Source: Shewanella livingstonensis (GTDB lineage Bacteria; Pseudomonadota; Gammaproteobacteria; Enterobacterales; Shewanellaceae). Taken from it: a DNA stretch of 64,000 bases. Under the pieces are notes generated by a model. That model saw only the letters and a list, made by a program, of their open reading frames with translations, was not told where the DNA came from and did not search any database. Of the stretch, positions 55,293 through 64,000 are shown piece by piece. How positions within the stretch are numbered: position 1 is the first letter of the stretch; each line of letters starts with the position of its first letter. The translations under genes were made by a program, and so were the position numbers. The stretch covers positions 3,792,001 to 3,856,000 of the forward strand of contig NZ_CP034015.1 in the NCBI RefSeq assembly GCF_003855395.1, given 5' to 3'.

Positions 55293-56738
55293 ATGAAAAA
55301 TTATCAAAGAGCGACGCTTGTCGGAGCCATATTTACCGCGCTAATAGGTTGCCAAACGACAGTACCAACTAAAACAACCACCGCCAATGTAGTCATTAAC
55401 ACTTCAGATGATGCAAAAATGAGCCAACAACTCGCCAAGCAAGCCTTAACATCCAGTTTGAGTTATGACATTGTTGAATCACTTACTGTAGAAGTCGGTC
55501 CACGTTTGACTGGAACAGATAAAGACATTATTGCTGTCGATTGGGCTATGGAAAAATTGTGGTTACTGGGGTTTGATAAAGTATACAAAGAGTCGGTTCA
55601 AGTCCCTGCTTGGTCAAGAGGCAGTGCTCATGCCAGTATCGTAGCGCCTTATGAGCAACCATTAGTGGTTACCGCCTTAGGTGGTAGTGTTGCCACACCT
55701 GTTAACGGTATTCAAGCGATAATCGTACGTTTTGATAGTTTAGAAGAATTATCCAATGCATCGCAAGGACGTATTGAAGGCAAGATTGTGTTTATCGACC
55801 ATAAAACAGAACGACACATTACCGGTAAAGGCTATGGAGAAGCTGTTGGTGGACGTTCTCAAGGAGCTATAGTAGCAGCACAAAAAGGCGCTGTGGCTAT
55901 TGTTATCCGTTCTATCGGTACCGACCATGACAGAATGGCTCATACTGGCATGATGCGTTATGAAGAAGGTATTCCTAAAATTCCTGCCGCTGCGATGTCA
56001 AACCCTGATGCCGATTTAATTAGTGCGATGTTAAAGCGAGATCCTAACATTACCTTGTCGTTAAATATGACCTCAGAAAATCTGGGGATAGCCACATCTT
56101 ATAATGTCATTGCAGAAGTCACAGGGAGCAGCAAGCCCGACGAAATAGTACTTATAGGTGCTCATCTTGATTCCTGGGATGAAGGAACTGGTGCGATTGA
56201 TGACGGCGCTGGAGTAGCCATTGTCACCACCGCAGCTAAACTTATTCAAGACTTACCACAAAAGCCAGCACGCACAATTCGAGTGGTATTATACGCCGCT
56301 GAAGAAGTCGGTATCGTTGGTGGTAAAGCCTATGCAGCCCAACATGCTGATGAACTTGATAAGCATTATATTGCGGCAGAATCTGATTTTGGTGCAGGAC
56401 CCGTCTATAAAATTGATTTTAATGTTAACCCTGATACGTTTGAGCAAGTCAAACAAGAGCACTCAGCTATGACACTAAATGGGGTTGAACTAGGTAACAA
56501 CCGGGCCTCTGGCGGACCAGATGTGTCAATACTACCCGCACTAGGTGTACCCGTGGCGTCGTTAAATCAAGATGGTACTGACTACTTTGATTATCACCAT
56601 ACACCAAACGATACATTGGATAAAATTGATCCTAAGAAGCTAGCACAGAGTGCTGCAGCTTATGTTCAATTTGCTTATATGATGGCGCAATCAGAAATTG
56701 ATTTAAGACCTGTTACCCAAAAAGAAGAGCAACACTAA
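55293..56738 (+). CDS. M28 family metallopeptidase, lipoprotein
   Basis: 481 residues. Lipoprotein signal MKNYQRATLVGAIFTALIGC with lipobox LIGC. A PA domain (residues 130-240, with KIVFIDHKTER and GAVAIVIRSIG) precedes the M28 zinc peptidase: GAHLDSWDEGTGAIDDGAGV (His/Asp ligands), LYAAEEVGIVGG (catalytic and ligand Glu) and YFDYHHTPNDTLDKI (His ligand). Probable periplasmic or outer-membrane-anchored aminopeptidase or carboxypeptidase Q-like enzyme. Confidence 0.91.
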   Translation: MKNYQRATLVGAIFTALIGCQTTVPTKTTTANVVINTSDDAKMSQQLAKQALTSSLSYDIVESLTVEVGPRLTGTDKDIIAVDWAMEKLWLLGFDKVYKESVQVPAWSRGSAHASIVAPYEQPLVVTALGGSVATPVNGIQAIIVRFDSLEELSNASQGRIEGKIVFIDHKTERHITGKGYGEAVGGRSQGAIVAAQKGAVAIVIRSIGTDHDRMAHTGMMRYEEGIPKIPAAAMSNPDADLISAMLKRDPNITLSLNMTSENLGIATSYNVIAEVTGSSKPDEIVLIGAHLDSWDEGTGAIDDGAGVAIVTTAAKLIQDLPQKPARTIRVVLYAAEEVGIVGGKAYAAQHADELDKHYIAAESDFGAGPVYKIDFNVNPDTFEQVKQEHSAMTLNGVELGNNRASGGPDVSILPALGVPVASLNQDGTDYFDYHHTPNDTLDKIDPKKLAQSAAAYVQFAYMMAQSEIDLRPVTQKEEQH

Positions 56739-56789
56739 TTCATTATCTTAATAAAGCACTAACTGAATAAAGTACTTACTCGATAACGC

Positions 56790-56817
56790 AAAAAAGCCCT
56801 TAAACAAGGGCTTTTTT
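56790..56817. terminator. Bidirectional terminator between the M28 gene and yaaA
   Basis: AAAAAAGCCCTT / AAGGGCTTTTTT flanks a short loop between two convergent genes. Confidence 0.85.
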
Positions 56818-56847
56818 ATTATCGTAATGCTATAACTTGCCAATGCC

Positions 56848-57624
56848 TCACTTTTGCTCAGCGCGTAAAAAAACTGGCGCTGTCGGTGTCGATTGCGCTT
56901 CGCAGTAATAATAACCTTCAAGATCAAACTCGGTTAATTGCTTAATCGTAGCAGGTTTGGTATCGACTATATAACGAGCCATCAGTCCACGAGCTTTTTT
57001 AGCATAAAAGCTAATTACTTTAAATTGACCATTTTTGCAATCTTTAAACACTGGTGTAATTAACTGCCCTTCAAGCTGCTTAACCTTAACCGATTTAAAG
57101 TATTCGTTTGAAGCTAAATTGACAATGATATCGTCATCCTGCTCTTTCAACGCCTTGTTAACTTCATCTGTAATAGTCTCGCCCCAAAAAGCATATAAAT
57201 TACTGCCTTGTGGATTGGCCAGTTTAGTACCCATTTCTAACCGGTAAGGTTGAATCAAATCTAATGGTTTTAGTAAACCATACAGGCCAGACAGAATACG
57301 CAAGTGCTTTTGACAAGAAACTCTTTGCAACTCTGATAAATTATCTGCATCAAAGCCAGTGTAAACATCTCCTCTAAACGCAAAAATAGCTTGTTTGGCA
57401 TTGTTTAGTGTAAATGGGGGCTTCCAATCAGCAAAACGAGCCGCATTTAACCCTGCAATTTTATCACTCACCTTCATTAAACTGGCAATATCCATTGGTG
57501 TTAATGTACGACATACATCAACCAATGCTTGGCTTTGTTTAAGTAAACTCGGTTGAGTAAAAGCATTGGTAATGGGTGCATTTTCGAAATCTAATGTTTT
57601 CGCAGGTGAAACTAAAACCAACAT
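56848..57624 (-). CDS. yaaA: YaaA, peroxide-stress iron-limiting protein
   Basis: 258 residues from the ATG at 57624, with GGAG upstream, so the protein opens [14 protein letters not shown] as in the family. [25 protein letters not shown] and [11 protein letters not shown] are conserved. YaaA lowers intracellular free iron during peroxide stress and binds DNA. Monocistronic. Confidence 0.94.
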   Translation of the reverse strand: MLVLVSPAKTLDFENAPITNAFTQPSLLKQSQALVDVCRTLTPMDIASLMKVSDKIAGLNAARFADWKPPFTLNNAKQAIFAFRGDVYTGFDADNLSELQRVSCQKHLRILSGLYGLLKPLDLIQPYRLEMGTKLANPQGSNLYAFWGETITDEVNKALKEQDDDIIVNLASNEYFKSVKVKQLEGQLITPVFKDCKNGQFKVISFYAKKARGLMARYIVDTKPATIKQLTEFDLEGYYYCEAQSTPTAPVFLRAEQK

Positions 57625-57673
57625 AAATAAGCTCCGCATAAAATCATAATGTCATCATACTCAACTGAAATAA

Positions 57674-57703
57674 AAAAACCATGCCGTATTAGCATGGTTT
57701 TTT
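57674..57703 (-). terminator. Terminator of the AGCS symporter gene
   Basis: AAAAAACCATGC / GCATGGTTTTTT stem, 37 bp beyond the symporter stop on the minus strand. Confidence 0.8.
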
Positions 57704-57739
57704 CGATTGAGCCATTCGGCTAAACAATAATTAGCAAGC

Positions 57740-59182
57740 TTACTTCTTGTTAATCTCCGCCGAGTTTGGCCAAATATTACCTTCTAGTTGTTCTGCTAAT
57801 TCTGGAAATTTACTGGTATCAAAAACCGGATCTATACCAGCATCAATCTGTTCGCGATAATCATTAATAACGCGAATGGCTAGACCAGATAACAATACCA
57901 AAGCCACAATATTAACAATGGCCATTAACCCCATTGACACATCAGCTAAATCCCAAACCAGGCTGATTTTAGCAAGCGAACCAAACATCACCATACCTAA
58001 AACAACCACTCGAAATAGCGGTAAAGCTTTTTTACTATTGCCAGATAAAAACATCACATTAGTTTCGGCATAAGAATAGTTGGCAATAATAGACGTAAAA
58101 CAGAAAAGCAAAATAGCAAAAGCAATAAATGCTCCCCCCCAATCACCGACATGACTAGTCAACGCACTAATTGTTTTTGCAATACCGTCAGAACTAGACG
58201 CTGCATCACCAGATAATAAAATAATAGCTGCCGTTGCGGTACAGATAACAATAGTATCAACAAATACGCCCATCATCTGCACAAAACCTTGCGAGGCTGG
58301 GTGATTAGGATTTGGAGAGGCACTTGCTGCAACGTTAGCAGCACTACCCATACCGGCTTCGTTCGAAAATAACCCTCGGGCAATACCGGCTTGCATTGCT
58401 TGAGCAACGCTATAAGCAACACCACCAGCTGCAGCTTCTTGCCAACCAAAAGCACTATTTATAACCAACATAAATATGTCAGGTAACTTTTCGATATTCA
58501 TACCCACAACTACAAAAGCAATTGCAATATAAGCAATAGCCATTACGGGCACTATTAACTCAGAGGCTTTCGCTACTTTTTTAAGGCCTCCTACAATCAC
58601 AAAGGCGCTACACATAACGATGCCAATACCAATATACAAAGGCTCAAAGCCAAAAACTTGCGTCATCGCACCAGTAATAGTGTTGGCTTGAACAGCATTA
58701 AATACTAGGCCAAATGCTAAAATTAAAAATATTGAGAAAACCACACCCATCCAACGTTGGCCAAGGCCTTTTTCCATATAATAAGCCGGACCACCACGAT
58801 ACTGACCATCACCATCTTTAACTTTATAAACTTGGGCAAGAGTTGACTCTATCATTGCGGTTGCCATACCAAGTACCGCAATAACCCACATCCAAAACAC
58901 GGCTCCTGGCCCTGCGGTACCAATGGCAACGGCCACACCGGCCATATTACCAGCCCCTACTCGAGCAGCCATGCTGGTACAAAAAACTTGAAATGATGAT
59001 AACCCATGTTTTCCTGGTCGACGGCTAATAGCCAATACTTTGATACCATGAACAAAATGTGTTATCTGAATAAAGCCGAGACGAATGGTAAAAAACAATC
59101 CCGCTCCCACTAATCCATAAACTAATAATTTGCCCCAAAGCAGGCTATTCATGAAATTAATAATCGTTTCTAACATTGCCAT
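57740..59182 (-). CDS. Sodium:alanine/glycine symporter (AGCS family)
   Basis: 480 residues, about 11 membrane helices. Family motifs: SSFQVFCTSMAARVGAGNMAGVAVAI near residue 61, KDGDGQYRGGPAYYMEKGLG and QAGIARGLFSNEAGMGSAA. It takes up alanine or glycine with Na+ at the inner membrane. The first codons MAML give two possible starts. It is divergent from xfp with about 530 bp between. Confidence 0.91.
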   Translation of the reverse strand: MAMLETIINFMNSLLWGKLLVYGLVGAGLFFTIRLGFIQITHFVHGIKVLAISRRPGKHGLSSFQVFCTSMAARVGAGNMAGVAVAIGTAGPGAVFWMWVIAVLGMATAMIESTLAQVYKVKDGDGQYRGGPAYYMEKGLGQRWMGVVFSIFLILAFGLVFNAVQANTITGAMTQVFGFEPLYIGIGIVMCSAFVIVGGLKKVAKASELIVPVMAIAYIAIAFVVVGMNIEKLPDIFMLVINSAFGWQEAAAGGVAYSVAQAMQAGIARGLFSNEAGMGSAANVAASASPNPNHPASQGFVQMMGVFVDTIVICTATAAIILLSGDAASSSDGIAKTISALTSHVGDWGGAFIAFAILLFCFTSIIANYSYAETNVMFLSGNSKKALPLFRVVVLGMVMFGSLAKISLVWDLADVSMGLMAIVNIVALVLLSGLAIRVINDYREQIDAGIDPVFDTSKFPELAEQLEGNIWPNSAEINKK

Positions 59183-59717
59183 ATTGTCTAATCTTCCCCG
59201 TTATAAGGTTATTGTTCTGTATCAGCCATTGCGCTGAATATAAATCACATAAGGAACAGACCAAGCACTTTGTGTGCATACTGCTATGTGTAAAACGGTA
59301 ACACTAATAAATATACCTACTGAAAGATAAAAACGCCTACTGAAAGGCGCTATTATAAAAGGTAATGGTAGTGGATTAATAGGTATTGATTACCGAGGGC
59401 TGAGAATGCTAAAGCCACATTACCTAACATAAACATTGCTTAAGTAAATGAAACTTTGAAGCAACACAAATAAAACAAAAAGTAACAAGTGACTTAGGTC
59501 ACATTTTATCACTTTTATTGTTAATGCTCTATGTTTAAAATTATTGTAAATCGTTATTAAATTTCAAGCAATTACCGACAAATCGACCACAAATGCGATC
59601 TAAACGAAAAGTGATTCATCAGAAATTAGATAAAGGCCACATTATTGTAATAAAATTACAGATACAGTGTTCTCAAAGAAAGTTAAATAAATATTTTCAC
59701 TTTTAATCGAGGTCACA
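59183..59717. other. Divergent AGCS/phosphoketolase regulatory region
   Basis: No gene. It contains a CRP-like palindrome (59488-59503) and is otherwise AT-rich. Promoters for both divergent genes should lie here. Confidence 0.5.
59488..59503. promoter_or_regulatory. CRP-like binding site
   Basis: AGTGACTTAGGTCACA matches the CRP half-sites TGTGA-N6-TCACA at nine of ten positions, with T-rich sequence after it. It is 215 bp before the xfp start and 306 bp before the divergent symporter start, so it could serve either. Confidence 0.55.
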
Positions 59718-62084
59718 ATGACTAACTCAAATGAAATAACCGCGCTAAAAAAATATGTAAGAGCGACTAACTTCCTTGCGACGTCGCAAATTTATCTTAA
59801 GCAAAACGTACTTTACAAACGCAAGCTTGAGCACACTGACATCAAACCTAGATTACTAGGCCATTGGGGAACTTGCCCAGGCATCAACTTTGTTTATGCT
59901 AACGTTAACCGCCTTATAGTTAAGCACAACCGTGACTTCATTTACTTAGTAGGTCCTGGTCATGGCTTCCCAGCTGTGCAGGCTAACTTATTTATGGAAG
60001 GATCGTTAAGTCATTTCTATCCAGAGACTATCCCTTATACAGAAACGGGTATTGAAGACATCTGTAAAAAATTCTCTGCCGCTTATGGTTATCCTTCACA
60101 TGCCAACCCAGAAGCACCAGGACAAATCTTAGAAGGTGGCGAACTTGGCTACTCATTGTCTGTTGCATGGGGCTCCGTACTGGATAACCCAAATCTGATT
60201 GCAGCCTGTTTAATTGGTGACGGTGAAGCAGAAACGGGTCCACTCGCGGCATCTTGGTATGCCAACCGTTTAGTTTCTCCTAAGAATAACGGTGCTGTAC
60301 TGCCAATCGTTCACATCAACGGTTACAAAATCTCTGGCCCAACCCGTATGGGACGCATGAGCCATGAAGAACTTGATTTAGAATTCCGTGGTCTTGGTTA
60401 TCACCCAATCATAGTTGACGACGAACTTGATACTGACATCTTCGAACAAATGTTAGCGGCAATGGACTTGTCATATGACATGATTAATGACATTCAACGC
60501 CGTGCACGCTCTGGTGAAGACGTAGTTAAACCACGCTGGCCTGTGATTTTAATGCGCACAGCAAAAGGTTGGACAGGTACATCAGAATACGATGGTAAAA
60601 AACTTGCCGGAAACTGTGAATCACACCAAGTTATCGTTAGCAACTGTGCTAAAGATAAAGGCCACCTTGAAGCACTCGATGCATGGTTAGCCAGCTATAA
60701 GTTTGATGAGCTAGTACAAACCACCGATACCGGTGAGCTAGTATTTGATAAAGATATCCTGTCTTTAATGCCTCCAAAGGATTTATGTTGTGGCCGTCAA
60801 CGCCTAAGCTATGGTGGTGAAGTGGTTCGCGCTTTAGCCAATCCCGATTTAGTAAAACTAGGTTACGGTGCAGAAACGCCTCGTGGTCAACGTGGTTTCT
60901 CAATGCTCAAAATGGGTGAATGGATGCGTGATGCATTCAAATTGAATCGCGATCAACGTAACCTACGTATTTTTAGCCCAGATGAAACCTATTCAAACCA
61001 ATTACAAGCCGTATTTGAAGAAACAGATCGTGCTTGGCAGTGGCCAATTGAAAGCTGGGACCAAGACATGTCTCGCGACGGCCGCGTTATTGAGCTGTTA
61101 TCTGAAAACTTACTTTTTGGTATGTTACACGGCTACACAGTCACGGGTCGTCACGGTATGTTCCCTACCTATGAGTCTTTCTCTCAGGTAGTGTCATCAA
61201 TGGCTGACCAATACTGTAAATATGTCCATGCAAGCCAAGGGATCCATTTCCGTAAGCCAATTCCAGCATGCAACGTAGTATTATCATCGTTGTTAGAGCG
61301 TCAAGATCACAACGGTTATTCTCACCAGAATCCGTCTTTCCTAGGCGCTATGTTAGAGAAGCACCCAAACATTATTTCTGCTTATTTACCAGCAGATGCT
61401 AACAGCACCTTGGTGTATACCGAAAAAGCGTATGCTGACAGAGACAAATTAAATATTATTGTTGCAGGCAAAAAGTCTTTACCTCAATGGTTATCATTAG
61501 ATGAAGCTCGCAAGCAAGCTAAAGACGGCATGATGGTGTGGGATTTTGCCTCAGACAACAACCCTGATGTAGTATTAGCAGGTTGTGGTGATTACGCTAC
61601 TCAAGAATGTATGGCTGCTTTAGTGTTAATTCGTGAAATATTACCAAGAGTACGTATCCGCTTTGTTAGCGTGTCAGAGCTTCATAGCAGCGGTTTAGGT
61701 AGTCTTGAATTCCAAAGTAAGCCTTGGATGATGGATGAAGTCTTCACTGAAGATAAAGGCGTGGTATTTAACTACCATGGTTATCCAAATACTATCAAAA
61801 AATTGGTATTTGATTATAAAGGTAACCGTCGTTTCCGCATTAAAGGTTATGAGGAAGAGGGCTCAACGACTACACCATTTGATATGGGTGTACGTAACGG
61901 CACATCTCGCTACCACTTAGTTATCGATATGGCTTACAAGTTGTTCCAACAAGGCGTAATTGATGAATCACAACATGTGACCATCACTACCGATATGTTA
62001 CAACGCTTGGTTGACCATAAGAACTACATAAAAGCAAACGGTGTAGACCCAGAAGAGATCGAAAACTGGGTATGGACTCGCTAA
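59718..62084 (+). CDS. xfp: Xylulose-5-phosphate/fructose-6-phosphate phosphoketolase
   Basis: 788 residues, full length. It is TPP-dependent and cleaves Xu5P or F6P with phosphate to acetyl phosphate plus GAP or E4P. Motifs: LGHWGTCPGINFVYAN, YLVGPGHGFPA, the TPP loop LIGDGEAETGPLAASW, and DQDMSRDGRVIELLSE in the second half. GAG before the ATG is a modest SD. It is followed by a terminator, with no acetate kinase beside it; transaldolase is 1.8 kb downstream. Confidence 0.95.
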   Translation: MTNSNEITALKKYVRATNFLATSQIYLKQNVLYKRKLEHTDIKPRLLGHWGTCPGINFVYANVNRLIVKHNRDFIYLVGPGHGFPAVQANLFMEGSLSHFYPETIPYTETGIEDICKKFSAAYGYPSHANPEAPGQILEGGELGYSLSVAWGSVLDNPNLIAACLIGDGEAETGPLAASWYANRLVSPKNNGAVLPIVHINGYKISGPTRMGRMSHEELDLEFRGLGYHPIIVDDELDTDIFEQMLAAMDLSYDMINDIQRRARSGEDVVKPRWPVILMRTAKGWTGTSEYDGKKLAGNCESHQVIVSNCAKDKGHLEALDAWLASYKFDELVQTTDTGELVFDKDILSLMPPKDLCCGRQRLSYGGEVVRALANPDLVKLGYGAETPRGQRGFSMLKMGEWMRDAFKLNRDQRNLRIFSPDETYSNQLQAVFEETDRAWQWPIESWDQDMSRDGRVIELLSENLLFGMLHGYTVTGRHGMFPTYESFSQVVSSMADQYCKYVHASQGIHFRKPIPACNVVLSSLLERQDHNGYSHQNPSFLGAMLEKHPNIISAYLPADANSTLVYTEKAYADRDKLNIIVAGKKSLPQWLSLDEARKQAKDGMMVWDFASDNNPDVVLAGCGDYATQECMAALVLIREILPRVRIRFVSVSELHSSGLGSLEFQSKPWMMDEVFTEDKGVVFNYHGYPNTIKKLVFDYKGNRRFRIKGYEEEGSTTTPFDMGVRNGTSRYHLVIDMAYKLFQQGVIDESQHVTITTDMLQRLVDHKNYIKANGVDPEEIENWVWTR

Positions 62085-62108
62085 GCGCTATCTAGACCTA
62101 GACTGAAA

Positions 62109-62139
62109 CAAAATACGTCCTCATTAGGACGTATTTTTT
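62109..62139 (+). terminator. Terminator of xfp
   Basis: AAAATACGTCC / GGACGTATTTT with a six-base loop and a T-run, 25 bp after the stop. Confidence 0.88.
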
Positions 62140-62485
62140 TTAAAAATCCACAAAAAAACTTAACCTATGATAATATTTAACTAACTCATTAAGAATATTA
62201 AGGTTATTTAAAAAATAAATTACATCATTTACGTCTATAAACAATTAACATTAGCCGCTGTTTTTATTCACATTTCCAATAGTAAACAAGTCTAACCATG
62301 ACGTATTTGTATTTACCATTATAAAAAATTAATCTTTTTTACTATGGAAAAACATCTAATTACCCCTCATAATTGCGCCGCTGGCTAAAACACAAAGAAA
62401 CACCACATTAAGCGTCAGTAGTGCATGACAATAACAACTCCGTTACATGCATATTTGGTGGAGTAAAATAACAATGGATGTATAT
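62140..62485. other. AT-rich upstream region of the ompA-like gene
   Basis: No gene. Presumably the promoter and 5' leader of the OmpA-family gene, which often carry small-RNA target sites. Nothing specific could be assigned. Confidence 0.4.
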
Positions 62486-63601
62486 ATGATGAAGAACACA
62501 TTAAAAGTAGTATTACTCACCTCTATGTTGCCTTTTGCTGCGTCAGCTGCACAAGAACTAACGCCTTGGTATGTTGGTGGTGGTTTAGGCGTAAACAACT
62601 ATGAACAGAATTGTGACCAACCAGGCACTAAAATGTGTGGTGAAGATGACCCATATGCTTGGGATGTATTTGGTGGTTACTTATTTAATGAATACATTGG
62701 TATTGAATTAGGATACCGTGATCTAGGCCGTGCTGAATGGACTGATACTAACGACAGAATGTACGATGTTGGTGCTAGCGGTGTTAGTTTAGGTGTTGTC
62801 GGGTTTTACCCTCTAGCGAACAAGTGGAGCCTATCATCAGAAGTTGGTACTTTTAGCTACCTTCTAGAGAACCAGCAGCCAATTAATGGCCAAAAGTTAA
62901 GTGATTCAGGCGTTGCATTATTTGCTGGTGCTGGTGTTGGTTATAACTTTACCGACAACCTAAAGCTACAAGCAAAATACCGTCGTTATGAAAATTTAGA
63001 TGCTGACGTATTAAATAATTTGAAAATGGAAAGTAACTATTGGGGTCTTGAACTCAGTTACCGCTTTGGCACTAGAGTAGCAGCACCAGTAGCTGCATCA
63101 GTAGCACCTGTTATTGCCGCCATGCCTGGTGATGATGACAAAGATGGTGTTACTAATAACATCGACAAATGTCCAAACACTCCATTAACTCACAAAGTTG
63201 ATGCGACTGGTTGTAGTGTTTATGAATTCATCACAACAAAGCATGATTTAGGTGGCATTTTATTTGCTAACGATTCTGCAGTTATCCGTGATGGTTCATT
63301 TGCTGATTTAGAAAAATTAACTGATTTCTTGAATAAGTATCCACAGCATACTGTATCAGTTCAAGGCCATGCGTCTAACGTAGGTAAAGCAGAATACAAC
63401 ATGAAGCTTTCTGAGCGTCGTGCTGTGTCTGTTGCAAATGCATTAAACACAAAATATGGTATTAGTTCTAGCCGTATCACTTCTGTTGGTTATGGTGTAA
63501 CTAAACCTGCTATGCAAGGTAACTCAGCTGAAGCTAACCGTGTAAACCGTCGTATCGAAGCTATCGTGACGGGTACCGAAAAGCGCGTAGTATTACGTTA
63601 A
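62486..63601 (+). CDS. OmpA family outer-membrane protein
   Basis: About 371 residues from the ATG at 62486; in-frame ATGs at 62474 and 62489 are alternatives. Signal peptide to ASA, then an eight-stranded barrel (WYVGGGLGVNNYEQN to YWGLELSYRFG). An Ala/Pro hinge (VAAPVAASVAPVIAAM) and a calcium-type DDDKDGVTNNIDKCPNTP repeat follow. The C-terminal OmpA domain binds peptidoglycan: VSVQGHASNVGKAEYNMKLSERRA and GYGVTKPAMQGNSAEANRVNRR. Structural outer-membrane protein. Confidence 0.93.
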   Translation: MMKNTLKVVLLTSMLPFAASAAQELTPWYVGGGLGVNNYEQNCDQPGTKMCGEDDPYAWDVFGGYLFNEYIGIELGYRDLGRAEWTDTNDRMYDVGASGVSLGVVGFYPLANKWSLSSEVGTFSYLLENQQPINGQKLSDSGVALFAGAGVGYNFTDNLKLQAKYRRYENLDADVLNNLKMESNYWGLELSYRFGTRVAAPVAASVAPVIAAMPGDDDKDGVTNNIDKCPNTPLTHKVDATGCSVYEFITTKHDLGGILFANDSAVIRDGSFADLEKLTDFLNKYPQHTVSVQGHASNVGKAEYNMKLSERRAVSVANALNTKYGISSSRITSVGYGVTKPAMQGNSAEANRVNRRIEAIVTGTEKRVVLR

Positions 63602-63626
63602 TTGTAATATTGATATGCTAAACTTT

Positions 63627-63653
63627 AAAAGTCGCTGCTTGCAGCGACTTTTT
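63627..63653 (+). terminator. Terminator of the ompA-like gene
   Basis: AAAGTCGCTGC / GCAGCGACTTT with a TT loop and following T-run, 25 bp after the stop. Confidence 0.88.
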
Positions 63654-63897
63654 TATTTTAAGAACAACATAAAAATCTGTACAACCACTGCCACCACTGA
63701 TGTTGCGGGAATAGAATTGAAAGTATGTATCATACAAACAGACCTATTCTGTCTCTTTAGCAACAATAATTGCATTAAATAAGCGAAAATAACGGAAAAT
63801 TTCGTAATTTTTTTACAAATAAAGTTGGAATAATCCCTAAAATCGCTTCTAATAAAGGCATTGATCTATATTCATTGCTTATCGAGAGGAAATTTAC

Positions 63898-64000
63898 ATG
63901 GCCAACACACTCGCGCAACTCAAGTCCTTCACTACTATCGTTGCTGATACCGGCGACATAGAGGCAATTAAACGTTACCAGCCTGAAGATGCAACAACTA
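63898..64000 (+). CDS. tal: Transaldolase, 5' part only
   Basis: The first 34 codons are visible before the right edge. [20 protein letters not shown] then [14 protein letters not shown] matches the N-terminus of TalB-type transaldolases of the pentose phosphate pathway. GAGAGGA lies upstream at good spacing. Only the start is seen, but the match is distinctive. Confidence 0.88.
   Translation, partial: MANTLAQLKSFTTIVADTGDIEAIKRYQPEDATT

Overview
The window looks like a chromosomal segment of a marine or aquatic gammaproteobacterium of the order Alteromonadales, most likely Shewanella. The genes resemble Shewanella/Vibrio/E. coli orthologues in sequence and order: yqgE-ruvX, pilTU-yggS-proC-yggT-yggU-rdgB-hemW, yggN/yggL/trmB/mutY/yggX, ribF-ileS-lspA-fkpB-ispH followed by the minor pilin genes, and a UUG-started rpsT. 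Base composition is AT-rich. The genus is an inference from gene content; no marker such as 16S rRNA is present.

Layout. 1-1850: the 5' part of a polysaccharide export gene and, upstream on the same strand, an RfaH gene. The ~730 bp between them carries a perfect ops element, two degenerate copies and several hairpins. 2254-5318: a MITE-like element, a DUF4136 lipoprotein gene and a long array of ~50 bp hairpin repeats. 5421-9289: a three-gene operon for synthesis and phosphorolysis of a glucosylglycerate-type solute, with a second array of the same hairpin family on its other side (9865-10660). 10676-18160: ruvX, yqgE, yciH, hemH, a secreted glutathione-peroxidase-like protein, a porin, pilU and pilT, all on the minus strand. 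18188-25748: yggS, proC, yggT, yggU, DUF4426, rdgB, hemW and a DUF885 peptidase on the plus strand. 26397-38271: LysR regulator, yggN-like gene, glsB, yggL, trmB, mutY, yggX, yceI, cytochrome b561, two tRNAs, sapC-like, ndh and glnB. 38696-46094: type IV pilus minor pilins and PilY1. 46354-53785: the ispH-fkpB-lspA-ileS-ribF-murJ block. 54045-64000: rpsT, a YgaV/BigR-like ArsR regulator, M28 peptidase, yaaA, an AGCS symporter, phosphoketolase, an OmpA protein and the start of transaldolase.

The least ordinary content is non-coding. Four repeat families stand out. (a) CTAG-punctuated mini-hairpin clusters, with stems of 4-5 bp and 3 nt loops, lie at five intergenic sites, one of them a perfect 37 bp x 5 tandem. 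(b) A ~50 bp hairpin repeat forms two BIME-like arrays flanking the glucosylglycerate operon. (c) A ~200 bp MITE-like element with imperfect terminal inverted repeats occurs five times. (d) A 269 bp element with perfect 19 bp terminal inverted repeats and internal nested palindromes directly abuts one copy of (c). The RfaH gene next to an ops array indicates that the exopolysaccharide or capsule operon leaving the left edge is controlled by processive antitermination. No CRISPR array, rRNA, prophage, transposase gene or recognisable defence system was seen.
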